Shown here one piece after another: positions 31,699 to 41,216 of a stretch of DNA of 64,000 nt. The translations under genes and the position numbers were made by a program. The notes beneath the pieces were generated by a model that was not told where the DNA came from, ran no database searches, and saw only the letters and a list, made by a program, of their open reading frames with translations. The stretch's first letter is position 1; each line of letters starts with the position of its first letter. The DNA comes from Flagellimonas oceani (GTDB taxonomy: Bacteria > Bacteroidota > Bacteroidia > Flavobacteriales > Flavobacteriaceae): NCBI RefSeq assembly GCF_011068285.1, contig NZ_CP049616.1, positions 62,001-126,000 of the forward strand, written 5' to 3'.

Positions 31699-34365
31699 GT
31701 GGGAACAAGAGTACTAAAACTTTCAGGCCTGGAGCCCTTGGTCATTACCCCTGAAAGCAATTTCATAAATGTGGGGGAGCGTACCAATGTGGCCGGTTCC
31801 AAACGGTTTTTAAGGCTCATCAAAGAAGAAAAGTTCGATGAAGCCCTTGATGTGGCACGCGACCAAGTCGAAGGAGGAGCCCAGATTATCGACATTAATA
31901 TGGACGATGGTCTTATTGATGGAAAGGAGGCCATGGTCAAGTTTTTGAACCTGATAGTTTCCGAACCGGATATTGCCAGAGTGCCCATTATGATAGATAG
32001 TTCCAAATGGGAGATCATCGAAGCTGGACTTCAGGTGGTGCAAGGCAAATGCGTGGTGAACTCCATCAGCCTTAAGGAAGGGGAAGAAGAATTTATCCGC
32101 CATGCCAAGTTGATCAAGCGCTATGGAGCTGCCGTAATCGTTATGGCCTTTGACGAGGTAGGTCAAGCGGATAACTTTGAGCGCCGAATCGAGATAGCCA
32201 AACGGTCTTACGATGTGCTGGTCAATAAAGTGAATTTTCCTCCAGAAGATATCATTTTTGACCTTAACATTTTTCCGGTGGCCACGGGAATGGAAGAGCA
32301 CAGGCGCAATGCTGTCGATTTTATAGAAGCCACTCGATGGGTAAAGGAGAACCTGCCCTATTGCAGCGTTAGTGGAGGGGTGAGCAATGTTTCCTTTTCG
32401 TTCAGGGGCAACAATCCAGTTCGAGAGGCCATTAATTCCGCATTTTTGTTCCACGCGATAAAGGCGGGCATGAACATAGGTATCGTAAATCCGACCATGT
32501 TGGAAGTGTACGACGATATTCCCAAGGATCTCTTGGAATATGTGGAAGATGTGCTGTTGGACCGACGGGATGATGCTACTGAACGATTGTTGGACTTTGC
32601 GGAAACCGTCGTAGGCACCAAAAAAGAATCCAAAGTAGACCTTTCATGGAGGGAAGAGCCCCTTCAGGATAGGATTACACGTGCCTTGGTCAAAGGAATA
32701 GATCAATATATTATCGAAGATGTAGAGGAAGCCCGTCAACAGGCCGCCAAGCCCTTGCACGTGATCGAGGGCAACTTGATGACAGGTATGAATGTGGTCG
32801 GGGACTTGTTCGGAAGCGGAAAAATGTTCCTGCCGCAAGTAGTGAAATCCGCCCGTGTGATGAAAAAGGCCGTAGCCTATCTAACCCCATATATTGAAGC
32901 ATCCAAGGACAAGGATGCCAAGGCGGCTGGAAAAATACTGATGGCGACCGTAAAGGGCGATGTGCACGACATTGGAAAGAACATTGTGAGCGTGGTGTTG
33001 GCCTGTAACAACTATGCCATTGTGGATATGGGGGTTATGGTGCCACCGGAAAAAATCATCAACAAGGCCAAAGAGGAAAAAGTAGATATTATTGGCTTGA
33101 GCGGATTGATTACGCCATCTTTGGATGAAATGGTATTCTTGGCCAAGGAAATGGAGCGTCAAAACTTTGAGGTGCCCCTTTTGATTGGGGGTGCCACAAC
33201 CAGTAAAGCGCATACCGCCGTAAAAATCGACCCGCAGTACAGTCATTCCGTAGTGCATGTAAACGATGCTTCAAGAGCGGTAACGGTGGTGGGCGATTTG
33301 CTTCAGGATGAAACTGCTGTCAAGTATAAAAAAGCCATCAAGCTGGATTATGAGAGTTTTAGGGAGAAGTTTTTAAAGCGAGGAAAGCAGAAGGAATATT
33401 TGACCTTGGAACAGGCCCGTAAAAACAAACTTCAAATCGATTGGAATCCATCCGAAATCAAAAAACCCAACCAGTTGGGCATTGAGGTCTGGGAAGATTT
33501 TGACCTGACCAAATTGGAGGACTACATTGATTGGTCGCCCTTTTTCCGAAGTTGGGATTTGCACGGAAAATACCCCGATATTCTTACGGATGAGGTTGTC
33601 GGACAACAGGCCAAAGAACTTTTCAAGGATGCCAAGGAGCTTTTGAATCGTATTTTAGATGAAAAGCTATTGAAGGCCAAGGCCATTTTTGGATTGTTTC
33701 CGGCCAATCAGATCAATGATGATGACATTGAAGTTGATAAGGATGGAGAAACCTTCATTTTTAGAACACTTCGTCAACAATTAAAAAAGCGCGAAGGGGT
33801 TCCCAATATTGCTTTGGCGGATTTTATCGCCCCTAAAGATTCAGGAATTCAGGATTATATTGGCTGTTTTTGTGTGAGCACGGGATTCGGAACACAGGAA
33901 TTGGCCGCTGAATTCGAAAGGAACCATGATGATTACAATTCCATCATGATCAAAGCCTTGGCGGATAGATTTGCAGAAGCTTTTGCGGAATATCTGCATA
34001 AAGAAGTGCGAACCAACTATTGGGGCTATGCCTTGGACGAGCAATTGGACAACACGGACTTGATCAAAGAAAAATACCGTGGGATCCGTCCGGCTCCCGG
34101 TTATCCAGCTTGTCCCGATCACTTGGAAAAACTCACTATTTGGGAAATGATGAAGGTAGAGGAAAAGATTGGTGTAAAACTGACCGATAGTCTGGCCATG
34201 TGGCCCGCAGCAAGTGTGAGCGGCTATTATTTTGGACATCCAGAGGCCAAGTATTTTGGCTTGGGGAAAATTGAGCAGGACCAAGTTCAGGATTTTGCCG
34301 ACCGAAAAAATATAAAACTGGAAAAGGCCCAAAAATGGCTGGCTCCCAATATTGTTGATGAATAA
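31699..34365 (+). CDS. metH: Methionine synthase part 2: folate, cobalamin and reactivation domains
   Basis: The 888-residue protein starts with GTG at 31699 ([19 protein letters not shown]); no ATG is in reach. Domains in order: pterin-binding barrel (about 10-280, [19 protein letters not shown]), helical cap (about 330-420), cobalamin-binding with [15 protein letters not shown] (the DxHxxG box whose His ligates cobalt), and the C-terminal reactivation domain with the SAM-binding [15 protein letters not shown]. It moves methyl from methyltetrahydrofolate to B12 and on to homocysteine bound by part 1. metF follows after 3 nt. Confidence 0.95.
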   Translation: MGTRVLKLSGLEPLVITPESNFINVGERTNVAGSKRFLRLIKEEKFDEALDVARDQVEGGAQIIDINMDDGLIDGKEAMVKFLNLIVSEPDIARVPIMIDSSKWEIIEAGLQVVQGKCVVNSISLKEGEEEFIRHAKLIKRYGAAVIVMAFDEVGQADNFERRIEIAKRSYDVLVNKVNFPPEDIIFDLNIFPVATGMEEHRRNAVDFIEATRWVKENLPYCSVSGGVSNVSFSFRGNNPVREAINSAFLFHAIKAGMNIGIVNPTMLEVYDDIPKDLLEYVEDVLLDRRDDATERLLDFAETVVGTKKESKVDLSWREEPLQDRITRALVKGIDQYIIEDVEEARQQAAKPLHVIEGNLMTGMNVVGDLFGSGKMFLPQVVKSARVMKKAVAYLTPYIEASKDKDAKAAGKILMATVKGDVHDIGKNIVSVVLACNNYAIVDMGVMVPPEKIINKAKEEKVDIIGLSGLITPSLDEMVFLAKEMERQNFEVPLLIGGATTSKAHTAVKIDPQYSHSVVHVNDASRAVTVVGDLLQDETAVKYKKAIKLDYESFREKFLKRGKQKEYLTLEQARKNKLQIDWNPSEIKKPNQLGIEVWEDFDLTKLEDYIDWSPFFRSWDLHGKYPDILTDEVVGQQAKELFKDAKELLNRILDEKLLKAKAIFGLFPANQINDDDIEVDKDGETFIFRTLRQQLKKREGVPNIALADFIAPKDSGIQDYIGCFCVSTGFGTQELAAEFERNHDDYNSIMIKALADRFAEAFAEYLHKEVRTNYWGYALDEQLDNTDLIKEKYRGIRPAPGYPACPDHLEKLTIWEMMKVEEKIGVKLTDSLAMWPAASVSGYYFGHPEAKYFGLGKIEQDQVQDFADRKNIKLEKAQKWLAPNIVDE

Positions 34366-34368
34366 CCG

Positions 34369-35322
34369 ATGAAAATTACCGACCACATAAAAAAAGCAAA
34401 CGGGGAAACGCTTTTTAGTTTTGAGATTGTGCCTCCCGTTAAAGGCAAAAGTATTCAAGAACTTTACAAGAATATTGATCCATTAATGGAATTCAAACCT
34501 CCTTTTATTGATGTGACAACTTCCCGTGAGGAATACATCTACAAGGAAAAGGATGGGCTGTTGGACAAAAAACTGACCCGTACCCGTCCAGGTACTTTGG
34601 GTATCTGTGCCTCGTTAAAGCATAAGTATAATGTGGACACTGTTCCGCACGTGCTTTGCGGTGGTTTTACCAAAGAAGAGACCGAATACCTTTTGGTGGA
34701 TTGCCAATATTTGGAGATTGAAAATGTGATGGCGCTTCGCGGTGATGCCCGCAAAGAGGAAAAATATTTCACCCCCACCAAAGGAGGACATCAATTTGCC
34801 ACCGATCTGGTAAAACAGATTCAAGACATAAACGAAGGGAATTACCTTCATGATACGATCAAATCCAGTGATTTGACCAGTTTTTGCATTGGAGTGGCAG
34901 GTTATCCTGAAAAGCATATGGAAGCCCCCTCTTTGCAATCCGATTTAAAGCGTTTGAAGCAAAAAGTGGAGTTGGGGGCAGATTATGTGGTAACACAGAT
35001 GTTTTTCGACAATCAAAAGTTCTTTGCATTTGTGAAAGCTGCCCGTGAAATAGGCATTGATGTACCCATTATTCCGGGAATCAAACCGATTGCAGTAAAA
35101 CGTCACTTGCAATTGCTGCCCCATGTGTTCAGCATAGATCTTCCACAAGATCTGATTGATGCCGTTGAAGCCTGTAAAGACAACAAAGAAGTGCGGCAAG
35201 TCGGCGTGGAATGGGCCATTCAGCAGTCCAAGGAACTAAGGGATGCAGGTGTGCCGGTGTTACATTATTATTCCATGGGAAAATCAGATAATGTTAAGGC
35301 CATAGCCAAGGAACTTTTTTAA
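34369..35322 (+). CDS. metF: 5,10-methylenetetrahydrofolate reductase
   Basis: The 317-residue TIM-barrel flavoprotein shows FSFEIVPPVKGKSIQEL, then FIDVTTSREE, RTRPGTLGICASLKHKY, the folate/FAD segment VMALRGDARKEE, FCIGVAGYPEKHMEAPS, and GADYVVTQMFFDNQKFF. It makes methyltetrahydrofolate for the MetH pair directly upstream; the 3-nt spacing implies coupled translation. The operon is under the metH S-box riboswitch. Confidence 0.96.
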   Translation: MKITDHIKKANGETLFSFEIVPPVKGKSIQELYKNIDPLMEFKPPFIDVTTSREEYIYKEKDGLLDKKLTRTRPGTLGICASLKHKYNVDTVPHVLCGGFTKEETEYLLVDCQYLEIENVMALRGDARKEEKYFTPTKGGHQFATDLVKQIQDINEGNYLHDTIKSSDLTSFCIGVAGYPEKHMEAPSLQSDLKRLKQKVELGADYVVTQMFFDNQKFFAFVKAAREIGIDVPIIPGIKPIAVKRHLQLLPHVFSIDLPQDLIDAVEACKDNKEVRQVGVEWAIQQSKELRDAGVPVLHYYSMGKSDNVKAIAKELF

Positions 35323-35341
35323 TTTCCTACTTTAGCGCCCC

Positions 35342-36442
35342 ATGAGGCACCTACTTTATCTGGTATTGTTGTTGTGTTTTTGCTTTGGATTCTCACAAGA
35401 CGGGGATGCTCCAAAAAACTATACGTTGGATGTAAGCCAATTTAATGGTTCCATACTATTGCACAATCCAGACATTTCCCACTTGATCACCAATCATCCG
35501 GGGGGTATTATCGTGGGATTTAACAGAAAACGGTTCGGGCACGAGGATTGGGAAGCGGATTTGGGCTATCCCGATACAGGTTTTTCATTTGTCTATCAAG
35601 ATATGAACAATGAGACCCTTGGAAAACACTTTGGCCTCTATGCGCACTATAATTTTTATTTTTTCAAACGGAATCTACAGTTTAGGGTAGCTCAAGGGGT
35701 GTCCTACAACACAAATCCTTACGATAGGACTGAAAATTTTAGGAACAATGCCTACGGGAGCCATTTGTTGAGCTCCACCATGGTGATGTTCAACTACCAT
35801 AAAGAAAATATAGTGGCAGGATTGGGTTTTAAGGCCGGTATCTCCCTTTTGCATTACTCCAATGCCAACTTTAAGGCTCCAAATACCTCTACCAACACCA
35901 TGGCCTTTAATTTTGGATTGACGTATGATTTAAACAAGGATGAATCCATTGAATATCTGGTTCCCGAAACCAAGGAAAAAATAAAAGAACCCATTCGATA
36001 CAATTTGGTGCTCCGGGGAGGTGCCAACGAGAGCGACGTCATCAATATGGGGCGTTACGGTTTTGCCATAGTTTCCGCTTATGCCGATAAACGTTTGGGC
36101 AACCGTAGTGCCATTCAGTTGGGAACAGATGTGTTCTTTTCCAATTTTTTAAAGGAATTGATACGCTATCAATCCATATCATTTCCTGAGTTGGAAGTTG
36201 CCCCGGATACCGATTATAAAAGAGTGGGATTATTTGTGGGGCACGAACTTTTCGTCAATAAATTGAGCGTAGTGGCCCAATTGGGGTATTACGTGTACTA
36301 TCCTTTTGATTTTGAGGGAAGAATGTACAATCGCATCGGTTTAAAACGATATTTTGGCGACAAGGTGTTTGGGGCCATCACTTTAAAATCACACGGAGCC
36401 AAAGCGGAGGCCATTGAATTTGGAATAGGCGTAAGATTATGA
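35342..36442 (+). CDS. Acyloxyacyl hydrolase / lipid A deacylase (PagL-like) outer-membrane protein
   Basis: This 366-residue protein has a signal peptide (MRHLLYLVLLLCFCFGFSQ). The body is a run of amphipathic beta strands. LLHYSNANFKAPNTSTN carries the His-x-Ser of PagL-type lipid A 3-O-deacylases, preceded by the usual GLGFKAGIS strand. The last residues GIGVRL suit an outer-membrane barrel. It would trim acyl chains from lipid A in the outer membrane. It starts 20 nt after metF and overlaps the next gene by 4 nt, so it probably shares the metH-metF transcript. Confidence 0.78.
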   Translation: MRHLLYLVLLLCFCFGFSQDGDAPKNYTLDVSQFNGSILLHNPDISHLITNHPGGIIVGFNRKRFGHEDWEADLGYPDTGFSFVYQDMNNETLGKHFGLYAHYNFYFFKRNLQFRVAQGVSYNTNPYDRTENFRNNAYGSHLLSSTMVMFNYHKENIVAGLGFKAGISLLHYSNANFKAPNTSTNTMAFNFGLTYDLNKDESIEYLVPETKEKIKEPIRYNLVLRGGANESDVINMGRYGFAIVSAYADKRLGNRSAIQLGTDVFFSNFLKELIRYQSISFPELEVAPDTDYKRVGLFVGHELFVNKLSVVAQLGYYVYYPFDFEGRMYNRIGLKRYFGDKVFGAITLKSHGAKAEAIEFGIGVRL

Positions 36443-37242
36443 AAAGGAGTAAGTGCGAAATACGAAATACAAAGCGTTCCCTTGGGGGAGCGTTAGGGGC
36501 GTTTTTAATGCTGTTTACCTTTTTGATGATCTCCTGCAATGGTGATAATGTGCCCGATTGTTTTCAGAATGCGGGCAATATGGTAAGGGAACCTTTAGAT
36601 GTTTCCGAATTCAGTGCCATTACGGTTTTTGAAAATCTTAATGTAGTCCTCAAACAGGGAGATGAACAATTGGTGGAAGTGGAAACGGGCGAATTTCTAT
36701 TGAACGATGTTTCTGCGGTGGTAGAGGGTAACCGCCTTATCCTTCGTAATGAGAACAGTTGCAACTATGTTCGGGATTACGGCCTGACAACGATTTATAT
36801 TACCTCGCCCAATATCACAGAAATTCGAAGCAGTACAGGGCTGTTGATTTCCAGTGATGGGGTGCTGAATTATCCCAACCTAAATCTGTTGGCGGAGAGT
36901 TTTGTAAATCCAGAAACCGAAACCACGGATGGTTCTTTTGATTTAAACCTGAATTCCAATACCGTCAGAATAGTGGTAAATGGTATAGCTTTCTTTAAGC
37001 TTCAGGGAAATACTGTAAATTTTAACGTAAATGTTGCAGCAGGAGATTCTAGGATCGAAGCTGAGAATCTGATTTCGGAAAATGTAACTGTAAACCACAG
37101 GGGTTCCAATGATGTTTTTGTAAATCCGCAGCAAAGATTAGAAGGTGTGGTAAGGGGCACGGGAAATTTGATCAGCGTTAACACACCTCCAGTGGTGGAT
37201 GTGGAAGAACTTTTTAATGGTAGATTGATTTTTCAGGATTAA
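36439..37242 (+). CDS. DUF2807 (GIN domain) lipoprotein
   Basis: This 267-residue protein has a lipobox L-M-I-S-C at about residue 33 after a basic N-region. The mature part is a repeated right-handed beta-helix-like head GIN domain: EPLDVSEFSAITVFENLNVV, VVEGNRLILRNE, ITEIRSSTGLLISSDG, FKLQGNTVNFNVNVAAGDSR. The family is abundant in Bacteroidetes envelopes and its function is unknown. It overlaps the PagL-like gene by ATGA, indicating translational coupling. A second DUF2807 protein is at 45274. Confidence 0.85.
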   Translation: MKRSKCEIRNTKRSLGGALGAFLMLFTFLMISCNGDNVPDCFQNAGNMVREPLDVSEFSAITVFENLNVVLKQGDEQLVEVETGEFLLNDVSAVVEGNRLILRNENSCNYVRDYGLTTIYITSPNITEIRSSTGLLISSDGVLNYPNLNLLAESFVNPETETTDGSFDLNLNSNTVRIVVNGIAFFKLQGNTVNFNVNVAAGDSRIEAENLISENVTVNHRGSNDVFVNPQQRLEGVVRGTGNLISVNTPPVVDVEELFNGRLIFQD

Positions 37243-37316
37243 GGAACCGTAATCAGTTGTATAAAACTTCACTAGCTTTATTATTTCTCTTTAGTTTTGA
37301 TGTTTAAATCGAGTTT

Positions 37317-38396
37317 TTGGGAAATCTTATTTCACATATTAAAAATCTGTTTTCCCCATTTCCAAAAGTCAAACCACTCAATGGATTAACGGGAATGGAA
37401 AAAGCGGATGCACTTTTCCATAATCTAGTTGCGGAGAAAAAAATACCGGGATTGTCCGTTGCCATTTTGGATAGGGGTGAATTGTTGCTCCAAAAAGGAT
37501 ATGGTTATGCTGATTTGGAAAATAGAAAAAAGGTAAATCCCCAGCGTACCGTTTTCCGTATAGCAAGCATTTCCAAATGCATTACGGGATTGGCCTTGGG
37601 CAAAATGATGGAAGGTGGCATCCTGGATCTGGACGCGTCTTTTTACACTTATGTGCCTTACTTTCCCAAAAAGAAATACGAATTCACACTTCGCCAATTG
37701 GCAAGTCATACCGCTGGGATTCGTGGCTATCGGGGCAAGGAATACGCTTTGAATCAGGATTACTCCATCAAAGATGGGATAGAAGTCTTTAAAAATGACC
37801 CCTTGTTTTTCGAGCCGGGAACCAGTTACCTCTATAATAGTTTTGATTTTGTGTTGTTGTCCTTGGCCATGCAGGAAGCTAGTGGTGTTCCATTTCAAGA
37901 CTACGTCAAAGAAAATATTTTGATTCCGTTGGGATTAAACAATACTTTTTCCCCAGTGGATTTTGCTGTCAGTTCGATGGCAACCGAGAACAAAACAAGA
38001 TTTTACACCAAGCGGTCACTTTGCTTTACCCAAGCTGTTGCCGTAAACAACAATTACAAATTGGCTGGAGGTGGGTATTTATCGACCTGCGAAGATATTG
38101 CCAAATTGGGGCAGGCGATTTTGGAGGAAAGATTGCTCAAGTCAGCAACCTACAGGCAATTGCTGACTTCCCAGATCATTGAAGACAAACCCACATACTA
38201 CGGCCTTGGGTTTCAGGTCAGCAAAGATGCAAACGGCAGGGCGTTTGTTGGGCATGTCGGCAACAGCGTGGGAGCTTGCACCAATCTTTTTGTTTATCCA
38301 GAGCAGGAGAAAGTCATTGCTATCCTGATCAATTGCACGGACCCAAAAGTGCAATCTGTTTTGGATGAGGCGATTGATGCTGTTTTAAAGAGTTGA
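37317..38396 (+). CDS. Serine hydrolase, LACTB-like class C beta-lactamase fold
   Basis: The 359-residue frame has S-x-x-K in VFRIASISKCITGLAL, the second motif in SYLYNSFDFVLLS, and GHVGNSVGACTNLFVYPE as the third. The spacing and sequence are close to LACTB-type serine hydrolases, so a peptidase or esterase role is more likely than resistance. No signal peptide is seen. The start is doubtful: TTG at 37317 opens this frame, while ATG at 37300 is in another frame. One extra T in the T5 run at 37314-37318 would join them into a normal N-terminus. Confidence 0.85.
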   Translation: MGNLISHIKNLFSPFPKVKPLNGLTGMEKADALFHNLVAEKKIPGLSVAILDRGELLLQKGYGYADLENRKKVNPQRTVFRIASISKCITGLALGKMMEGGILDLDASFYTYVPYFPKKKYEFTLRQLASHTAGIRGYRGKEYALNQDYSIKDGIEVFKNDPLFFEPGTSYLYNSFDFVLLSLAMQEASGVPFQDYVKENILIPLGLNNTFSPVDFAVSSMATENKTRFYTKRSLCFTQAVAVNNNYKLAGGGYLSTCEDIAKLGQAILEERLLKSATYRQLLTSQIIEDKPTYYGLGFQVSKDANGRAFVGHVGNSVGACTNLFVYPEQEKVIAILINCTDPKVQSVLDEAIDAVLKS

Positions 38397-38398
38397 TT

Positions 38399-39850
38399 TT
38401 AGACTTTTTTGGCCAACTCCTCCTCAATTTCCAACGCATATTTTTTGCAAAGATCAAAGGTTTCGGTCACATCTTCCATCGTGGTTCTTGGGTTGATGAG
38501 GCACATCCGAAGCACAATCTGCCCATTTAAAATGGTGGTAACAAGCAAGGCTTTGCGCGAATCCACAACTTTTGCGGAAATGTACTGGTTGATTTTATCC
38601 AACTCTTTCTCCGAATACTTTTTGTTGATGGGGTTGTACCTAAAGTTGATGACCGCCAAGGTTGCCGGGAAAACAACTTCCCAACTTTTGCTGCCTCGGA
38701 GCATGGTTTCTACTTCTTCGGCCAAATCAATATTGTAGGTAATGGCGTCCCGGAATTCCTTTAAACCAAAGGTTTTTAAGGACATATAAAACTTGAGCGC
38801 CCTAAACCTGCGGGTCAACTGGATACCGTGGTCGTAAAAATTGATTTCCGAAGTATTGCCCTCGATATCTCTTAAATATTCTGGTTTTTCTGTAAAAGTA
38901 CTGCTCAGATTTTTGTGGTTTCGCACCAAAAGGCAGCCCATTTCGTAGGGCTGAAAGAACCATTTGTGGGGGTCCACCGTCAGGGAATCGGCTTTTTCAA
39001 TGCCTTTCATTGCCTGTTTTCCTTTTTGGGATAAGATGGCCGCTCCGCCGTAGGCGCCATCAATATGGAACCAGATATCCTCTTTCTTGCATATTTTTCC
39101 CAATTCCACCAATGGATCAACTGTTCCCGTATTGGTCGTTCCAGCAGTGGCAATCAAACAGAAAGGATAAAGGCCTTCCAATCGGTCCTTGGCAATACAG
39201 TTTTTTAATTTGTTTACGGAAAACTTGAGTTCGCTGTCCGTGGGAATGATCCTAATCTGCTCTTTTTTAAAGCCCAGCACCCGAATCGCCTTAATGTTGG
39301 AAGAATGCGCTTGATCGGATAGATAAATCACGGCTTTGGAAAAATCATCGCCACATTTTATTCGTCGGGCGGTTACCACAGCGGTTAGATTCGCCATGGA
39401 GCCTCCACTGGTGAAGATGCCGCCTCCTTTTTTCTTGGGGAAACCAAAAATCTTCAACAACCATTGAATGGTCACGATTTCCAATTCGGCAGCGGCAGGA
39501 CTGGCAGCCCATCCCCCGGAGAAGATGTTGTAACCCGTTGCCAAGGCATCCGCCATAACACTAACATAGTTGCTAGGCCCGGGAACAAACGAAAACGACC
39601 TTGGGTGGGCCATATTGGCGCTGTTGGTCATTACCTTGTCCAAAACAAAATTCAGAACTTCAGAAGAATCCATACCTTGTTCAGGGGCTTCCTCCAAGAA
39701 CAAGGAGTCCATTTCCTCTCTTGAACCGAGCGCTACGGGCAATTTTTCATGTTGGGTGGCATGGTGTTCTACAATAGCATCAATAATTTGATAGCCATAA
39801 TTCTTCATTTCTTCTTTGGAGAGTTCCAATCTGGCGTTGTTCTGCTTCAT
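38399..39850 (-). CDS. PLP-dependent group II decarboxylase (aromatic amino acid / diaminobutyrate type)
   Basis: The 483-residue protein has HPRSFSFVPGPSNYVSVMAD, the GGIFTSGGSMANLTAVVTAR segment, IATAGTTNTGTVDP, WFHIDGAYGGAA, and the PLP Lys in LTVDPHKWFFQPYEMGCL. These place it in the glutamate/aromatic amino acid/2,4-diaminobutyrate decarboxylase family. Substrate cannot be chosen from the sequence. It is a single gene on the minus strand, convergent with the serine hydrolase (2 nt apart), and has a -7 box 23 nt before its start. Confidence 0.88.
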   Translation of the reverse strand: MKQNNARLELSKEEMKNYGYQIIDAIVEHHATQHEKLPVALGSREEMDSLFLEEAPEQGMDSSEVLNFVLDKVMTNSANMAHPRSFSFVPGPSNYVSVMADALATGYNIFSGGWAASPAAAELEIVTIQWLLKIFGFPKKKGGGIFTSGGSMANLTAVVTARRIKCGDDFSKAVIYLSDQAHSSNIKAIRVLGFKKEQIRIIPTDSELKFSVNKLKNCIAKDRLEGLYPFCLIATAGTTNTGTVDPLVELGKICKKEDIWFHIDGAYGGAAILSQKGKQAMKGIEKADSLTVDPHKWFFQPYEMGCLLVRNHKNLSSTFTEKPEYLRDIEGNTSEINFYDHGIQLTRRFRALKFYMSLKTFGLKEFRDAITYNIDLAEEVETMLRGSKSWEVVFPATLAVINFRYNPINKKYSEKELDKINQYISAKVVDSRKALLVTTILNGQIVLRMCLINPRTTMEDVTETFDLCKKYALEIEEELAKKV

Positions 39851-39872
39851 AGGTCCGTTTTCTTCTGAACCG

Positions 39873-39880
39873 CAAAAATA
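39873..39880 (-). promoter_or_regulatory. -7 promoter box of the PLP decarboxylase gene
   Basis: The minus strand reads TATTTTTG, an exact TAnnTTTG match 23-30 nt upstream of the start at 39850. No -33 TTG is visible. Confidence 0.5.
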
Positions 39881-39943
39881 CCATATTTGGAACGGTTTTC
39901 CACGTCATTTTGGAGTTGTTCCTCTGTTAGGGCAAATGAAACC

Positions 39944-40837
39944 TTAGGAGGTGAGTTCGGTAAAGAGGCTTTCCAAGTTTTTGTTCTTTCTGCTGAGCTG
40001 CAATGTTTTTAGTTTGTTGTCGTGCGCAAAATCAAAAACGATCGGCCGCATATCCTTTGAAGTGCCAAAAGTGATTTCGTAGACAAATCCGCCTGTATTT
40101 TTTACATGGGAAACATTGGGCATTTGCTGAAGCAATTGCTCCTCTACGCGATAATCAAATTCCACCTCAATGATTTGCTCCTCGGCTTCACGGAGTTCTT
40201 CCAGCTTCTTATCGGCCACCAATTCTCCTTTGTTGATGATGATCACACGGTCACAAACGGCTTCAACTTCTTTCATAATGTGGGTGGAGAGCAAAATGGT
40301 CTTCTCCTTGCCGATTTCGCGGATCAGTTTTCTAATTTCTATCAATTGGTTGGGGTCAAGTCCTGTAGTCGGCTCATCGAGAATCAAAACTTCGGGGTCG
40401 TGCAACAGAGCAGCGGCTAGGCCGACACGCTGGCGGTATCCTTTGGATAACTGCCCGATTTTTTTGTGGGCTTCTGGAGATAGACCGGTTTGCTCGATCA
40501 CATCATTGATCTTGGATTTGTCCACGTTGTAGACATCGGCATTAAAGGCCAAATACTCCTTTACATACATTTCCAAATACAACGGATTGTGCTCTGGCAA
40601 ATACCCGATACTTTTCTGAACGTCTTTTTCGTCTTCCAAAACATTGAACCCGTTTACAGAGGCCTCACCGTTGTCCGCTTTGTAATAGGTGGTCAAAATC
40701 CGCATCATGGTGGACTTTCCAGCACCATTGGGACCTAAAAAACCGACGACTTCTCCTTTGTTGATGGTAAATGAAACATTGTTCAACGCTTTTTGCGAAC
40801 CAAAGGTCTTTGTGATGTTCTGTACGGTGATGGACAT
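39944..40837 (-). CDS. gldA: Gliding-motility ABC transporter ATP-binding protein GldA
   Basis: This is a 297-residue ABC ATPase: Walker A FLGPNGAGKST, Q-loop region SIGYLPEHNPLY, signature QLSKGYRQRVGLAAAL, Walker B VLILDEPTTGLDPNQ, and switch His in LLSTHIMKEVEAVCD. The length and the C-terminal tail (RKNKNLESLFTELTS) match GldA, which with GldF and GldG is needed for gliding in Flavobacteria. The partner genes are not adjacent here. It has its own -7 box. Confidence 0.9.
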   Translation of the reverse strand: MSITVQNITKTFGSQKALNNVSFTINKGEVVGFLGPNGAGKSTMMRILTTYYKADNGEASVNGFNVLEDEKDVQKSIGYLPEHNPLYLEMYVKEYLAFNADVYNVDKSKINDVIEQTGLSPEAHKKIGQLSKGYRQRVGLAAALLHDPEVLILDEPTTGLDPNQLIEIRKLIREIGKEKTILLSTHIMKEVEAVCDRVIIINKGELVADKKLEELREAEEQIIEVEFDYRVEEQLLQQMPNVSHVKNTGGFVYEITFGTSKDMRPIVFDFAHDNKLKTLQLSRKNKNLESLFTELTS

Positions 40838-40859
40838 TCAAAATGAATTTAAGGTATCC

Positions 40860-40867
40860 CAAAAATA
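40860..40867 (-). promoter_or_regulatory. -7 promoter box of gldA
   Basis: TATTTTTG on the minus strand, 23-30 nt upstream of the gldA start. Between here and the leader peptide at 41084 I see only AT-rich DNA and a weak -7-like TAAATTAG at 41058-41065 for the aromatic operon. Confidence 0.5.
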
Positions 40868-41083
40868 CACTTTTACTTGTTTTAATCCTTGGGTTTCCAA
40901 AGCAAGGATTTCGTTCATTAAATCTTTTTAAAATTATTGGTAAGAAGGGAATTCTTAAAAAAGCATCGTTTCTGTAAAATAATGTGCAGCGAAAATGTCT
41001 TTTTTGAAAAAAATCAAAAAAAATTTGGGAATGTCTGTGTGTTTCCGATTGAATACCTAAATTAGCCGACAATTAACAACGAG

Positions 41084-41155
41084 ATGACAAACACGTATTT
41101 CTGGAACCGTTTTTATTTTTACTTCTTTTTTAAGGGAGAAGCGGGACTATTATAG
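41084..41155 (+). CDS. Phe/Tyr-rich leader peptide of the aromatic operon attenuator
   Basis: A 23-codon frame from ATG to TAG whose middle is almost all aromatic: residues 5-7 are Tyr-Phe-Trp and residues 10-16 are Phe-Tyr-Phe-Tyr-Phe-Phe-Phe. In total it has six Phe, three Tyr and one Trp. It has no other reason to exist, lies 61 nt before pheA, and is followed by a terminator. Stalling at Phe or Tyr codons would leave the bases at 41142-41148 (CGGGACT, inside the last codons) free to pair with AGTCCCG at 41184-41190. Confidence 0.88.
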   Translation: MTNTYFWNRFYFYFFFKGEAGLL

Positions 41156-41181
41156 ATACGTTTAAAGTATAACCAATATAT

Positions 41182-41213
41182 AAAGTCCCGATACACATCG
41201 GGGCTTTTTTTTT
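41182..41213 (+). terminator. Attenuator terminator before pheA
   Basis: AAAGTCCCGAT (41182-41192) pairs with ATCGGGGCTTT (41197-41207), with one wobble, around an ACAC loop, and runs into nine T ending 3 nt before the pheA start codon. Its left arm is the same segment that the 7-bp antiterminator CGGGACT (41142-41148) can capture. The two pairings exclude each other, as needed for attenuation by the leader peptide upstream. Confidence 0.9.
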
Positions 41214-41216
41214 GCA

